NCBI GenBank assembly: GCA_905188085.1
Contig: CAJJKN010000004.1
Coordinates: 1 to 64,000 of the forward strand
Length of the DNA stretch: 64,000 bases
Direction of reading: 5' to 3'
Source of the DNA: an uncultured Bacillota bacterium
GTDB lineage: Bacteria > Bacillota > Clostridia > Christensenellales > QAND01
A program made the translations under genes and the position numbers. Shown here piece after piece: positions 50,699-60,668 of this stretch. The first letter of the stretch is position 1, and each line of letters opens with the position of its first letter. The notes under the pieces were generated by a model. That model was not told the DNA's origin. It searched no databases and saw only the letters and a program-made list of their open reading frames with translations.

Positions 50699-52327
50699 TT
50701 ACGGCTTTGCAATGGAAATGATGCTCTCTATCTCCGCTTCCGTCTTGGCATACTCTATTTTCACCGTCGTGCCCACGTTACACGTCACAACCATCTCATA
50801 GTTTGTCACAGGCACGACAAACATCTTGCCCGGTGCGCTGTCTACCCGAATGTAGAAATAGGTATTTCCTTCCTTTACCACCGATTTCATCTCTGTAATG
50901 GCGCCCTGCACGGTTTCCACGCCGGCGGTTCCCTTGCTGTCTATCCCGATGCCGTGCCGGCTCATCAGGCGCAAATATTCCTTCTCGCATTCCGCCACCG
51001 TATCCCCGATGGCCACCACCTGATATTGTCCCACGTTGACCATGCCGTATTTTTTCACCAGCTGTGCATCGTCCTTCAGCGAAACAAAATAGGTCGGCTG
51101 GCCGCCGATATTCAACAGCAGCGGGAATGTCGCCGTATACCGCAGGTTTTGCACCTGCCCTTCGGCAGATGCCATGGCGGAATTTTCATCCGCCCCCGGC
51201 ACCGAATAATACTTTGTTTCCTTGGTGCGCTGGTTTATCAACACAAAACCCACATTGCTTTGGTCGCTATTTACGCTGGATACCCCGGAATACATCCAGA
51301 TATCATCTTTCAGCGCCAAATAGTTATATCCGTCCGTGCTGACCAGCGAATCCTTCTGGCCAAAGATCGAGTTGAAAAATCCGTGTTTTAAAGTGCCCCA
51401 GTTATCAAACTGTTCAATTAAGATATCCGACGATACCGCGCGGTCTACCCACTGCGGCACCTCGCCGATCGGATAATACGCCGTTTCCCCCGTCACCGCG
51501 TCGCACAACACCACACCGGTAATGTCCGTGCCGCCGTACAAGCCGATGGTATATTCAATCCTCGGCACCACCCAAAACGGATGTCCGTTTTCATCCACTT
51601 CAAAATTGGGCGAATCAAATATAAACGTAGGATAGCGGAACCGCAAATGCCGCTGCAAATTCCGCCCGAAATGGTCGGCCGGAGAATACATAATGCCCTG
51701 TTCCAAGCGCACCACGTTCACTTCCTGGGTCACCATGTCGATCATAATATACGCAGGCGTGCCCTGTTTCATATTGTTAAACCATTTGATCACATCGCCG
51801 TATTGCAGCGGCGTTACGCGTACCGGCCGGCCTTTATAGTTGATCTGCGAGTAGTAATCCGATACCTCAAACTGAGACACCATATCCACAAGTTCGCCCA
51901 TTTTTCTGTCGCCCAGTTTCATGGCGCTGTCCCTATCCAGCATGGGGATCTGGTTGAAATCAATCTCCTCTACCTCTTCGGCAAAGTCCCCCGTTTGCAC
52001 ATCCAGCATGCTTTGATACCGCGAAGCGTTAAACAGCTTGGCGGAACCGATCCAGCCGATCACCGCCGTCAGCGCCACAATCGAAGCCGCGCCGATCATC
52101 GCCCCTTCGGCCGGGCCGATTTTAAAGCCCCCTTCAAACGGAAGCCGTCCTTTGAATATATTCCCCAAATAACACAGGCCGGCAAAGATCAATAACACCA
52201 TCGCCACATAGCTTACAAACAACTTGGAATGCAGCGTTACCGGCGGCAGCATAAAATAATAGATCACAGCAGCAATGGCCACGGTAATGGTCGCGTTGAT
52301 CGCAATTTGCTTTGCAGTCAATTTCAT
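50699..52327 (-). CDS. Large membrane-anchored protein of unknown function
   Basis: 542 residues from ATG 52327 (GGGAGG upstream; a TTG 9 nt earlier is possible). Three hydrophobic segments in the first 100 residues (about 10-28, 38-55, 78-95), then a large soluble domain with no enzyme motif. Residues such as PAYIMIDMVTQEVNVVRL and GVVLCDAVTGETAYYPIGEVPQWVD give PepSY-like beta units. Similar proteins are annotated as hypothetical in Clostridia. Divergent from the ABC exporter pair. Confidence 0.7.
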   Translation of the reverse strand: MKLTAKQIAINATITVAIAAVIYYFMLPPVTLHSKLFVSYVAMVLLIFAGLCYLGNIFKGRLPFEGGFKIGPAEGAMIGAASIVALTAVIGWIGSAKLFNASRYQSMLDVQTGDFAEEVEEIDFNQIPMLDRDSAMKLGDRKMGELVDMVSQFEVSDYYSQINYKGRPVRVTPLQYGDVIKWFNNMKQGTPAYIMIDMVTQEVNVVRLEQGIMYSPADHFGRNLQRHLRFRYPTFIFDSPNFEVDENGHPFWVVPRIEYTIGLYGGTDITGVVLCDAVTGETAYYPIGEVPQWVDRAVSSDILIEQFDNWGTLKHGFFNSIFGQKDSLVSTDGYNYLALKDDIWMYSGVSSVNSDQSNVGFVLINQRTKETKYYSVPGADENSAMASAEGQVQNLRYTATFPLLLNIGGQPTYFVSLKDDAQLVKKYGMVNVGQYQVVAIGDTVAECEKEYLRLMSRHGIGIDSKGTAGVETVQGAITEMKSVVKEGNTYFYIRVDSAPGKMFVVPVTNYEMVVTCNVGTTVKIEYAKTEAEIESIISIAKP

Positions 52328-52513
52328 AAAGCGCAATTTCCTCCCTTATCATACAGGCTTTCCCCATAACAAAATTCACTCTATCAGTTTCCCCCCTTTC
52401 CTGCAAGCTTATCGTCGTTTTTCCCGATAAATTTGTTTTCTCCTGCTTTCAAAACCATGCTAAACCCGATATAATTGAAATAATCATCGCTGATAAAGGA
52501 GTGCTTGTCTTCT

Positions 52514-54301
52514 ATGAAGCAGCATCGTTCGTTGTTATCCTCGCTGTTAAAAGGGCAGCGGCTTTCTCTGGCCGTGATGTTGCTCTGTATGGTTTTCATC
52601 TCCCTTCTCGCCTTTTTTCCTCAGCAAATCATCCGCTATACCGTAGATGTCGTGTTGGCCGGCGGCCCCAGCTTTTTGCCGGTTTTTTTGGAAAACATGA
52701 TCCGCACGCTGGGCGGCAATACCGTTTTGGGTTGTTTGGCGGTCTCTGCCCTGGCCATGGTCGCGGTGGCGCTTGTCAACAGCCTGTTTACCTACCTTAG
52801 AAGCAAGCTGTCTGCCGATGTTGCGGAAAACATTGCCTATGCCCTGCGCACCCGGCTCTACGATCATATCCAGTGCCTACCCTATGCCCGGCTGCTCTCG
52901 TTTGGTACGGGCGATTTGTTGCAGCGCTGCACTTCGGATGTGGAAACCGTCCGAAAGTTTGTGTCCGTACAGATCATGGAAATGCTGCGCGCGCTGTGCC
53001 TTGTGGTCTGCGCCATTTTTATCATGTGGCCCATGAGCCATACCATGACGCTGATCTCCCTTTCCACCGTTCCGCTTTTACTCTTCTTTTCCTATTTTTA
53101 TTTTGTATTGGCCAAAAAAAACTTTCTTCATGCCGAGCAGGCCGAAAGCGATATGTCCATCGCTTTGCAGGAAAATTTAACCGGCGTGCGCGTGGTGCGC
53201 GCCTTTGCCGCCCAGCGCCAGGAGGAGGCCAAGTTTGACGCCGCCAGCGCCCGCTTTCGCGATCTTTCACAAAAGCTTACCTATATCATGAGCTATTATT
53301 GGTCCCTTTCCGATCTGATGATCTATGCGCAGGTAATTTTAACCGTCTGCCTCGGCACCAAGTTTGCCTTATCCGGCACGCTTACCATCGGCACCGTCAT
53401 TACCTTTTCTTCCTATGTCACCATCCTTCTTTGGCCGGTTCGCCAAATGGGGCGTATTCTGGCCGATCTCGGCAAAACCAGCGTTGCCTTAAACCGCATC
53501 CGGGACATCCTCTCTACTCCCATCGAAGAGGATCTTCCGCAGGAAAGCACACCGGATATTTCCGGCAACATTGTCTTTGACCATGTGAATTTTTCTTATC
53601 AGGATGGCAAACCCGTCTTGCAGGATATCTCCTTTTCCGTTTCTGCCGGGCAAACGGTTGCCATTTTGGGTGCCACCGGCAGCGGGAAAACCACCTTGAT
53701 GCTGCTCTTACAGCGCCTTTATGACCCCACCGGCGGCCGTATTCTCTTTGATGATACGCCCTCTGTAAACATCCGCCGTGCCTATCTTCGGCGGCATGTG
53801 GGCATTGTCTTGCAGGAGCCTTTTCTCTATTCCCGTTCCGTGTTTGATAATATCGCCATCACACAGCCGCACAGCGCGGCCGCCGATGTGCAGGCCGTTT
53901 CCAAAATGGCAAGCCTGCACGATTCCGTTCTTTCCTTTGAGCAGGGCTATCAAACCATGGTCGGCGAACGGGGAGTCACCCTCTCCGGCGGGCAAAAGCA
54001 GCGGGTTGCCATTGCGCGCATGCTCTTGCAGCGCACCCCCGTCATGATTTTTGACGATTCCCTTTCCGCGCTGGATTCCGAAACCGACGCCGCCATTCGC
54101 GCCGCCCTTTCGCAGCGCCGGGAAAAAGCCACCACCTTTATCATTTCGCACCGGGTCAATTCCGTTTTTCAGGCCGATCAAATCATCGTATTGGATCATG
54201 GGCGCATTATCGAATCCGGCACCCATCAGTCCTTGTTGGAAAAAGGCGGCCTTTATGCCAAGCTTTGGCGCTTGCAGGGCGCCGTTGAAGAGGAGGTGTA
54301 A
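52514..54301 (+). CDS. ABC exporter subunit with degenerate Walker B
   Basis: 595 residues from ATG 52514 (AAAGGAG upstream). Six-TM exporter domain (about 1-310), then ATPase: Walker A LGATGSGKTT, signature LSGGQKQR and Walker B VMIFDDSLSALD, where Asp stands in place of the catalytic Glu. It is the first half of a heterodimer; the second gene begins 3 nt after its stop. Drug or lipid/peptide export is typical; substrate unknown. Confidence 0.93.
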   Translation: MKQHRSLLSSLLKGQRLSLAVMLLCMVFISLLAFFPQQIIRYTVDVVLAGGPSFLPVFLENMIRTLGGNTVLGCLAVSALAMVAVALVNSLFTYLRSKLSADVAENIAYALRTRLYDHIQCLPYARLLSFGTGDLLQRCTSDVETVRKFVSVQIMEMLRALCLVVCAIFIMWPMSHTMTLISLSTVPLLLFFSYFYFVLAKKNFLHAEQAESDMSIALQENLTGVRVVRAFAAQRQEEAKFDAASARFRDLSQKLTYIMSYYWSLSDLMIYAQVILTVCLGTKFALSGTLTIGTVITFSSYVTILLWPVRQMGRILADLGKTSVALNRIRDILSTPIEEDLPQESTPDISGNIVFDHVNFSYQDGKPVLQDISFSVSAGQTVAILGATGSGKTTLMLLLQRLYDPTGGRILFDDTPSVNIRRAYLRRHVGIVLQEPFLYSRSVFDNIAITQPHSAAADVQAVSKMASLHDSVLSFEQGYQTMVGERGVTLSGGQKQRVAIARMLLQRTPVMIFDDSLSALDSETDAAIRAALSQRREKATTFIISHRVNSVFQADQIIVLDHGRIIESGTHQSLLEKGGLYAKLWRLQGAVEEEV

Positions 54302-54304
54302 GCT

Positions 54305-56137
54305 ATGCAAGTTCATCTGGATGAAAAAGAATATGCGGAAAAAATCAGCCTTTCTCTTTGGAAACGCCTGTTTTCCCTGGCCCATCCCTATCGCTATTTA
54401 ATGCTTCAGCTGGGCCTGGCGGATATTGTGCTGGGCCTGGGCGAAACGGTTTTCCCACTTTTTACCCGCTATGCCATCGATCATTTTATCGGGCAAAACA
54501 CGCTGTCCGGTCTGGTGCCGTTTGTCTGCCTGTCCGTTTTTCTGGCCGCGCTGTTGTCCTTTTGCGTATGGCTGTTTATCAAACAAGCGGGCCGCATCGA
54601 ACAGGGCATCAGCTATGATGTGCGAAAGCAAAGCTTCCATCGTTTGCAGCAGCTCAGCTTTTCCTATTACGATCGCACCCCCGTCGGCTATATCATGGCC
54701 CGGATGACCAGCGACACCGCCCGTTTGTCCGAAACCATCGCCTGGAGCCTGGTGGATGTTCTCTGGGCTTTTGCCCGTATGGCAGGCGCCCTGATCGCCA
54801 TGTTTTCGCTCAGCCCGCGGATTACCGTTTATGTTTTGCTTGTCATTCCCCCGCTGGCTGCGGCCACCATTTATTTTCAGCGCAAAATTTTCAAAAGCCA
54901 GCGTCAGGTACGAAAAGCCAATTCCCGTATCACCGGCGCTCTCAACGAATCCATCATGGGCGCCGCCACCACAAAATCCCTGGTTCGTGAAGCGCAAAAT
55001 TTGGAGGAGTTTTCCTCCCTTTCCGGCCATATGCGCAAAGTATCCCGCAGGGCCGCCCATTTGAACGCTGCCTATCTGCCCCTTGTCATGCTGCTGGGCA
55101 GCATCGGCGGCGCCCTGGCGCTTTGGCGCGGCGGCATTTTACAGCAGCAGGGGCTTGTCTGGTTTGGCACCATCTCCGCCTTTGCCAGCTATTCTCTTCA
55201 GTTTTTCGATCCCTTGCAGCAGCTGGCACGCATTTTCGGTGAAATGCAGATGGCGCAGGCCTCCGCCGAACGCGTTTTCACCTTGTTGGATACACAGCCG
55301 GATATTGTGGACACGCCGGACGCTTTACAAAAAGAAGGGGACGTGTTTGCGCCCCATACCAAGGGCTGGCCCTCCATTCAAGGGGAGATTGTTTTCGATC
55401 ATGTCAGTTTCTCCTATGGCGACGGACCGGAGGTACTTCACGATTTTTCCGTCCATATCAAAGCCGGGCAAACCGTAGCCCTTGTCGGCCAAACGGGCAG
55501 CGGTAAAAGCACCATCGTCAATCTGCTCTGCCGGTTTTATGAGCCTTCCAAGGGCCGCATTCTCCTGGACGGAACAGACATCCGCACACACAGCCAAGCA
55601 TTTTTACAATCGCACCTCGGTTATGTTTTGCAATCTCCCCATCTGTTTTCCGGTACCGTTGCAGACAACATCCGATACGGCAACCCCGCCGCTTCTTTAG
55701 AGCAGGTGCAGTGGGCAGCAAAACAGGTATCTGCGGATGAATTTATCCGCGCTTTGCCGGAAGGCTACCAAACCCAAGTCGGCGAAGGGGGCAACCGTCT
55801 TTCCACCGGCCAAAAACAGCTGATTTCCTTTGCCCGTGCGCTGCTGCCCAATCCGCCGCTGTTTGTGCTGGATGAAGCCACCAGCTCCATCGACACCGAA
55901 ACCGAGCTGCTCATTCAAAACGCCATTGAAAAAACCTTCACCGGGCGTACTGCCTTTGTCATTGCTCATCGGCTGAGCACCATCCGCCATGCCGATCTGA
56001 TCCTGGTCATGAAAGACGGCAAAATGATCGAGCACGGCACGCATGATCAACTCATGTCTCAAAACGGATATTACAAACGCCTGTATCGAAACCAGTTTGT
56101 ACAGGACAGCCAGGCAGATCTTCTCTCCGGGCGGTAA
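54305..56137 (+). CDS. ABC exporter subunit with intact Walker B
   Basis: 610 residues with GAGGAGGT upstream. Exporter TM domain (about 25-330) and ATPase: Walker A VGQTGSGKST, signature LSTGQKQL (Gly replaced by Thr) and Walker B LFVLDEATSSID with the catalytic Glu. Together with the partner this gives one full and one degenerate ATP site, as in BmrC/BmrD-like heterodimers. Confidence 0.93.
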   Translation: MQVHLDEKEYAEKISLSLWKRLFSLAHPYRYLMLQLGLADIVLGLGETVFPLFTRYAIDHFIGQNTLSGLVPFVCLSVFLAALLSFCVWLFIKQAGRIEQGISYDVRKQSFHRLQQLSFSYYDRTPVGYIMARMTSDTARLSETIAWSLVDVLWAFARMAGALIAMFSLSPRITVYVLLVIPPLAAATIYFQRKIFKSQRQVRKANSRITGALNESIMGAATTKSLVREAQNLEEFSSLSGHMRKVSRRAAHLNAAYLPLVMLLGSIGGALALWRGGILQQQGLVWFGTISAFASYSLQFFDPLQQLARIFGEMQMAQASAERVFTLLDTQPDIVDTPDALQKEGDVFAPHTKGWPSIQGEIVFDHVSFSYGDGPEVLHDFSVHIKAGQTVALVGQTGSGKSTIVNLLCRFYEPSKGRILLDGTDIRTHSQAFLQSHLGYVLQSPHLFSGTVADNIRYGNPAASLEQVQWAAKQVSADEFIRALPEGYQTQVGEGGNRLSTGQKQLISFARALLPNPPLFVLDEATSSIDTETELLIQNAIEKTFTGRTAFVIAHRLSTIRHADLILVMKDGKMIEHGTHDQLMSQNGYYKRLYRNQFVQDSQADLLSGR

Positions 56138-56183
56138 CGCGCCCGCTTTCCTCCTGCCGGCCTTTGCAGGCTTTTACACAAAC

Positions 56184-56218
56184 AAAAAAAGAGCGGATCC
56201 TCCGCTCTTTTCTTTTTT
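56184..56218. terminator. Terminator after the ABC exporter / MBL genes
   Basis: GAGCGGA/TCCGCTC stem flanked by A and T runs between convergent genes. Confidence 0.88.
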
Positions 56219-56877
56219 CAATATTTGGATTCCATCACATACACCTTGGCGCGTTTTGGCATCGTATACCCATCCAGCTTCATCACGGAATCATGATACA
56301 TGCTGATGGCATATTCGCTTTTTTTCATCTCTTCCAAAAAGTCCTCTACCGGCGCCAAATCATACCGGCATTCTTCCCTTGCATAATGCATCGGAATCAC
56401 GATTTTGGCTCCAATCGCATCCACAACCTGCGCCGCCTGCTTGGCGTCTATGGTAAACAAACCGCCCACCGGAATCATCAATACATCCACTTTGCCCAGC
56501 GCCTGCACCTGTTCTGCGGATAATAAATGCCCCAGGTCTCCGCAATGGCAAAGGCGAATGCCCTCCGTTTCAATCAACGTGATCAGGTTCTCTCCGCGCT
56601 TGGCACCCTTGTTATCGTCATGATAGGTCGCCAAATGCTGTATGGAAAATCCTAAGCCTTCATAATTTCCCTGCTTTTCCAGCAGCACATAGTCTTTGTT
56701 GACAATGGCGGCCAGGTTGGCATGATCCATATGCCCATGGGAACAGGAAACAATATCCACCCCATCCAGCGCGGGCACTTGATATCCCACTTCCTCGTTA
56801 TAGGGATCCATCACCAATACATGGCCCTCATCATTTTTTAAGCAAAAGCACGAATGTGCCAGCCATTCCAATGTCAT
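56218..56877 (-). CDS. Metallo-beta-lactamase fold hydrolase
   Basis: 219 residues. EWLAHSCFCLKN start, SHGHMDHANL (HxHxDH metal motif), HCGDLGHLL (metal Asp/His) and VIPMHYAREE. UPF0173/YtkL-like group; natural substrate unknown. Transcribed alone from a promoter region at 56880-56965. Confidence 0.88.
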   Translation of the reverse strand: MTLEWLAHSCFCLKNDEGHVLVMDPYNEEVGYQVPALDGVDIVSCSHGHMDHANLAAIVNKDYVLLEKQGNYEGLGFSIQHLATYHDDNKGAKRGENLITLIETEGIRLCHCGDLGHLLSAEQVQALGKVDVLMIPVGGLFTIDAKQAAQVVDAIGAKIVIPMHYAREECRYDLAPVEDFLEEMKKSEYAISMYHDSVMKLDGYTMPKRAKVYVMESKY

Positions 56878-56967
56878 ATTTATTCACGACCTTTCTTCTT
56901 TTAAATTTCATACAGTATAACACATAATTGCTTAAAATTGGAATGGCTCCGTCAAACGTTGTGCGCT

Positions 56968-58326
56968 TTAATACACAAAGGTGCCGTCCTCGGCGTCAAC
57001 AATCTGTAAAATATCCTCCTCTGCGCCCGTTTCCGCGTTGATATGAATATAAAAGGCGTCTCCCTGGTTAGTCCCCACAAATTCATAGCACAAAACCTCC
57101 TGCCCGTCGTCCGTCGGAATCAACGCCAGCCGGCAGGCCTGTATATCCAGCCGCTGGGCAATGCGCTGTTCGATGGCCTGCTGGTCCAACACCGCCGGGC
57201 TCTGCGTTTTCTGCCTCTGCGTATGGTAAACGATATAGTTATTTGCGTCCATCCCCACAATTCGGCCGGTCTTTACTTCCATCCATACCTTCACCAGGTC
57301 CGGATACAGATACACTTCGTTTTCCACCGGCAGCATATTCAATACTGCCATCCCGTTATAATATTGGGCATAAGCGCCTTTCATTTCCGGAAAGCCGCGC
57401 TGCTGTAAATACTGCGCTGCCAGGCTTTCCAACACCTTGAGCTCCTGTTCCGTCGGCCGTATCAGTTCGTCTCCCGCCGTGTTTGGCAGCGCCTGATACA
57501 TCAGCCCGTCCTTTTTTGTAACGCTGATATCAATCGCCAGCCCGTCCTCTGTCGTACAGCGAAATTCATAGGTTGGAATCAGCCCCTCTGTCTGTTCGCC
57601 CAGCTGTTCATATTCGCCTTGAAAAAATGTCTGTGCCGTTTTCAACGCCGTCTGCACATCCACCTCTGCGCCCTGCGCGTTTTTAGGCGCCACGTTTTCC
57701 GCTTTTTCGGAAAACGCCCCGTCATAGATCAGCCGCGGTCGCTGCTGCATATTTTCCATCACTTTGCTCTTTGTTTCGTCCGCCCCGTTCAGCATGGAAA
57801 GCTGTTTGGCCGGTTCGTCGATATTCCAGGCAATTTTCTCCGTGCGCCGCTGATCCAGCAGCTGGGAAAGCTCGTTGCTCTGCTGTTCAAACGAGGCCAA
57901 TTCCTGATATTCCTGCTGCGAAAGCGTTTCCCCGCGCTCCACTTTTCTGGTCAATAAATAGCTGTAATCTCCCAGTTCGTTGATAAAGGTTAAAAGCGGT
58001 TGGCTCACGTCTTCTGTCAGCGGCAAAAGCGCCAGCGCGTTTTGCGTTTCCCCCGCCAGCCTCCAAATGCTGCCCAGCAGCAGCGTCTGCTGCGGCTGCG
58101 AAGTGCTCACCCGCAATTTGGCCAGCTGCGTTGCTATGTTGGATACGTTGCCGGAAAGCTGCCCAAACGATTGATCAAACGTGTCGTTCAGCCTTTGGGC
58201 GTAGGTATTTTTTCTTTGAATGCTTATCGTCAGCACAACGGCCAACACCGCCGTAACCGCCATCAGCCCCAGCGCGACTGTCCGCCAAATCCGTTTCTGC
58301 TTTCCGCAGTTTGTTTCTCTTTGCAT
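56968..58326 (-). CDS. ypeB: Germination protein YpeB
   Basis: 452 residues. One N-terminal membrane segment (about 15-33), a helical N-terminal domain and three PepSY-like repeats in the C-terminal half. YpeB stabilises and localises SleB in the spore. Begins 9 nt after the sleB stop, as in Bacillus. Confidence 0.93.
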   Translation of the reverse strand: MQRETNCGKQKRIWRTVALGLMAVTAVLAVVLTISIQRKNTYAQRLNDTFDQSFGQLSGNVSNIATQLAKLRVSTSQPQQTLLLGSIWRLAGETQNALALLPLTEDVSQPLLTFINELGDYSYLLTRKVERGETLSQQEYQELASFEQQSNELSQLLDQRRTEKIAWNIDEPAKQLSMLNGADETKSKVMENMQQRPRLIYDGAFSEKAENVAPKNAQGAEVDVQTALKTAQTFFQGEYEQLGEQTEGLIPTYEFRCTTEDGLAIDISVTKKDGLMYQALPNTAGDELIRPTEQELKVLESLAAQYLQQRGFPEMKGAYAQYYNGMAVLNMLPVENEVYLYPDLVKVWMEVKTGRIVGMDANNYIVYHTQRQKTQSPAVLDQQAIEQRIAQRLDIQACRLALIPTDDGQEVLCYEFVGTNQGDAFYIHINAETGAEEDILQIVDAEDGTFVY

Positions 58327-58335
58327 CCCTGCCTC

Positions 58336-59040
58336 CTATTTGCAAAACACATGGTTGCCAATGGTCAGTAAAATCGGCCGTTTTTTTATCCACGCATTGG
58401 TTGCCGTTTTAGGGTTGTAATAATAGATACAGCCGCTTGTCGGGTCATATCCGTTTAAGGCGTCCTTGGCCGCCCGGTAGGCGTCGCTGTCCGGTGTCAG
58501 GTTGATTTGCCCATCCGCCACTGCGTCAAATGCGCCCATTTGATAGACCACGCCGGAAACAGAATTTGGAAATTCCGCATGTTTCACTCTGTTTAAAATC
58601 ACCGCCGCCACAGCCACTTTCCCCTTATACGGCTCTCCTCTGGCTTCGCCGTGAATCGTCCTTGCCAGCAGTGTCACATCCGCCTGGTTTTGCGAAGGCG
58701 AACTGCCGCTACTGTTTGTCCCGTTGTTTGCCAGCTGAATGCCCAGTTTGGCCGCCGTGGCCGGGCCGATGATCCCGTCCGCCGTCAGCCCGTTGGTCCG
58801 TTGAAAATATTTTACGGCGCCCTCTGTGCCGCTCCCAAAAATCCCGTCTATATTGCCGTCATAATAGCCCCAGTTTTTCAGTTTCTGCTGCACGGTTTTT
58901 ACCAATTGCCCCTGCGAGCCCTTTTTCAAATTCACCGTTGCCGCCACAGCTTTTTGCGCCGGGAAAGCAAGCAAAAGTACAGCCGTCAGCGCCATTACCA
59001 AGCCCAGCAGTTTCAGCGGCGCCTGTTTTCTCATGCTCAA
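58336..59040 (-). CDS. sleB: Spore cortex-lytic enzyme SleB
   Basis: 234 residues from TTG 59040 (GGAGG 9 nt upstream; ATG at 59034 is an alternative). Signal peptide (about 10-33), peptidoglycan-binding domain (GSQGQLVKTVQQKLKNWGYYDGNIDGIFGSGTEGAVKYFQ), a short linker, and the SleB hydrolase domain (VTLLARTIHGEARGEPYKGKVAVAAVILNRV). A lytic transglycosylase that opens the cortex at germination. Confidence 0.95.
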   Translation of the reverse strand: MSMRKQAPLKLLGLVMALTAVLLLAFPAQKAVAATVNLKKGSQGQLVKTVQQKLKNWGYYDGNIDGIFGSGTEGAVKYFQRTNGLTADGIIGPATAAKLGIQLANNGTNSSGSSPSQNQADVTLLARTIHGEARGEPYKGKVAVAAVILNRVKHAEFPNSVSGVVYQMGAFDAVADGQINLTPDSDAYRAAKDALNGYDPTSGCIYYYNPKTATNAWIKKRPILLTIGNHVFCK

Positions 59041-59056
59041 ATTTTTCTATCCTCCT

Positions 59057-59560
59057 TCACTTAAACAGGTTGGCAAAAAACGATTGATATTCCACCCCGT
59101 CCTGCATCTGCCAGTTTGCCTCCGTTTGGATAGGCTCCAATAAACACAGCGGCGGAAACAACACACACCACCAGTTTTGCCCTACGGATTGACCCAGATG
59201 AATCCGCAGCGCGCGGTAGGTGCCTGCCGGGAAACAAATGCCGCCATACGTCTTATCCGGAAAATCAAAGCTGCCGATTTCCGCCGTCGCCGTATAGGAA
59301 AACCCGTTTTCGCGCAGCACCCGGTTTGCCCGTTCCACCAATTCTTGCAAATGCTCTTTTGTGTATGCTTCTGCCTGCTCCCTGTCCGCCGCGCCGTCCA
59401 TATCTCCCATTTGTTCTATAATCGCATCGCGCACTTTCAGCTTCACTGCCTGGTCCTCCGCGCTGTCGCTGTTTGCAATCACATGCAAACGAAATACCGG
59501 CGGAATCCCCTGCGAAGACGCCACCGTTAATGCTATCAGCAATGCTATCCATCGTTTCAT
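59057..59560 (-). CDS. spoIIR: Stage II sporulation protein R
   Basis: 167 residues. N-terminal signal segment (about 3-18), then IPPVFRLHVIANSDSAEDQAVKLKVRDAIIEQM and DKTYGGICFPAGTYRALRIHLGQSVGQNWWCVLFPPLCL, the conserved SpoIIR core. Secreted from the forespore to trigger SpoIIGA processing of pro-sigma-E. The reading direction leads into sleB 16 nt downstream. Confidence 0.95.
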   Translation of the reverse strand: MKRWIALLIALTVASSQGIPPVFRLHVIANSDSAEDQAVKLKVRDAIIEQMGDMDGAADREQAEAYTKEHLQELVERANRVLRENGFSYTATAEIGSFDFPDKTYGGICFPAGTYRALRIHLGQSVGQNWWCVLFPPLCLLEPIQTEANWQMQDGVEYQSFFANLFK

Positions 59561-59629
59561 AAACCCTTTTCTCCCCTTATTGATTTTCTGTATTCAAAGT
59601 TTGTCCACTTTGGAAAGTTTTAACCATAC

Positions 59630-59657
59630 TTGTCAAAATTTCCCCGTCTGTTACAAT
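59630..59657 (+). promoter_or_regulatory. Sigma-A type promoter of ispE
   Basis: TTGTCA (59630-59635), 16-bp spacer, TACAAT (59652-59657), 31 bp before the TTG start. Confidence 0.65.
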
Positions 59658-59688
59658 AAAAAAAGCATGAGAAAAGGAGTCGTTGCTT

Positions 59689-60531
59689 TTGATTTCCGTT
59701 CGTTCCACGGCCAAAATCAATCTTACGCTGAAAGTAACAGGCACCCGGCAGGATGGTTATCATCTGTTGGATTCTCTGTTTTGCGCCATTGATCTGCATG
59801 ATCTTCTCACCTTGGAGCCCGTCCCCTCCGGCTTTGAAACCATCTGCCTTACCGGTGAGCAAATTCCCCGCAATTTGACCACCCGGGCAGCGCAGTTGTT
59901 TTATCAGGCTACCGGTCAACCCGGCGGCTGCCGCATTGGTTTGGATAAGCGCATTCCCATGGAAGCAGGGCTTGGCGGCGGCAGTGGCGATGCCGCCGCG
60001 GTATTGCGTGCTTTAAACGAGCATTTTGGTGCGCCTTTGTCTCCCGATGCCCTGTCGGTATTGGCCGTCGGCTTGGGGGCGGATGTGCCCTTTGCCTTAA
60101 CAGGGGGCCTGGCCCGTATCACCGGCATTGGCGAATGCCGCCGGCCGCTGCCCGGTTTGCCGCCCGTTTTCTTTGTGTTGGCCAAGCCCTCTGCCGGCCT
60201 TTCCACGCAGCAGATGTTTGCCGCCTACGATGCGGCCCCACCCTGTCTTCCCATTGATAACGACGCTTTTTGCCGCGCGCTGTATGCGTTGGATGCAACC
60301 GGCCTACGCGCCCACGGCGGCAACGATTTACAGCCGGCCGCCGAGCGCTGTCTGCCCATCATCTCCGTGCTGCAAAATCGGCTCTATGAGCAGGGCGCGC
60401 TCTATGCTGCCATGACGGGCAGCGGCTCCGCCGTTTTCGGCCTGTTTACAGACCGTGCGCAGGCGCAGTCCGCCTGCCAAGCGATGCAGGTGCTTGTCCC
60501 GTTTTGCGTTGTTTGCCAATCGGTTGGCTGA
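59689..60531 (+). CDS. ispE: 4-diphosphocytidyl-2-C-methyl-D-erythritol kinase
   Basis: 280 residues from TTG 59689, 9 nt after AAAAGGAG (TTG 59683 would be too close). N-terminal AKINLTLKVTGTRQDGYHLLDSL, GHMP ATP motif PMEAGLGGGSGDAAAVL and MTGSGSAVFGLF. Fourth step of the MEP isoprenoid pathway. Adjacent spoIIR on the other strand. Confidence 0.95.
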   Translation: MISVRSTAKINLTLKVTGTRQDGYHLLDSLFCAIDLHDLLTLEPVPSGFETICLTGEQIPRNLTTRAAQLFYQATGQPGGCRIGLDKRIPMEAGLGGGSGDAAAVLRALNEHFGAPLSPDALSVLAVGLGADVPFALTGGLARITGIGECRRPLPGLPPVFFVLAKPSAGLSTQQMFAAYDAAPPCLPIDNDAFCRALYALDATGLRAHGGNDLQPAAERCLPIISVLQNRLYEQGALYAAMTGSGSAVFGLFTDRAQAQSACQAMQVLVPFCVVCQSVG

Positions 60532-60640
60532 TTTTTTCAAAAAACCTCCCCTCGGCTTTGCTTCTGCCGTTTGGAGGCTTTTCTTTTTTGCTGCAAAACA
60601 AACCTTTGTTTTGTTCCCGCTTTTCTGTTTCCCTTGAAAC

Positions 60641-60668
60641 AAAAAAGGCAGGAGACCCTGCCTTTTTT
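60641..60668. terminator. Terminator between ispE and the SPOCS/LysM gene
   Basis: GGCAGG/CCTGCC stem with A and T runs, serving both convergent genes. Confidence 0.85.
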
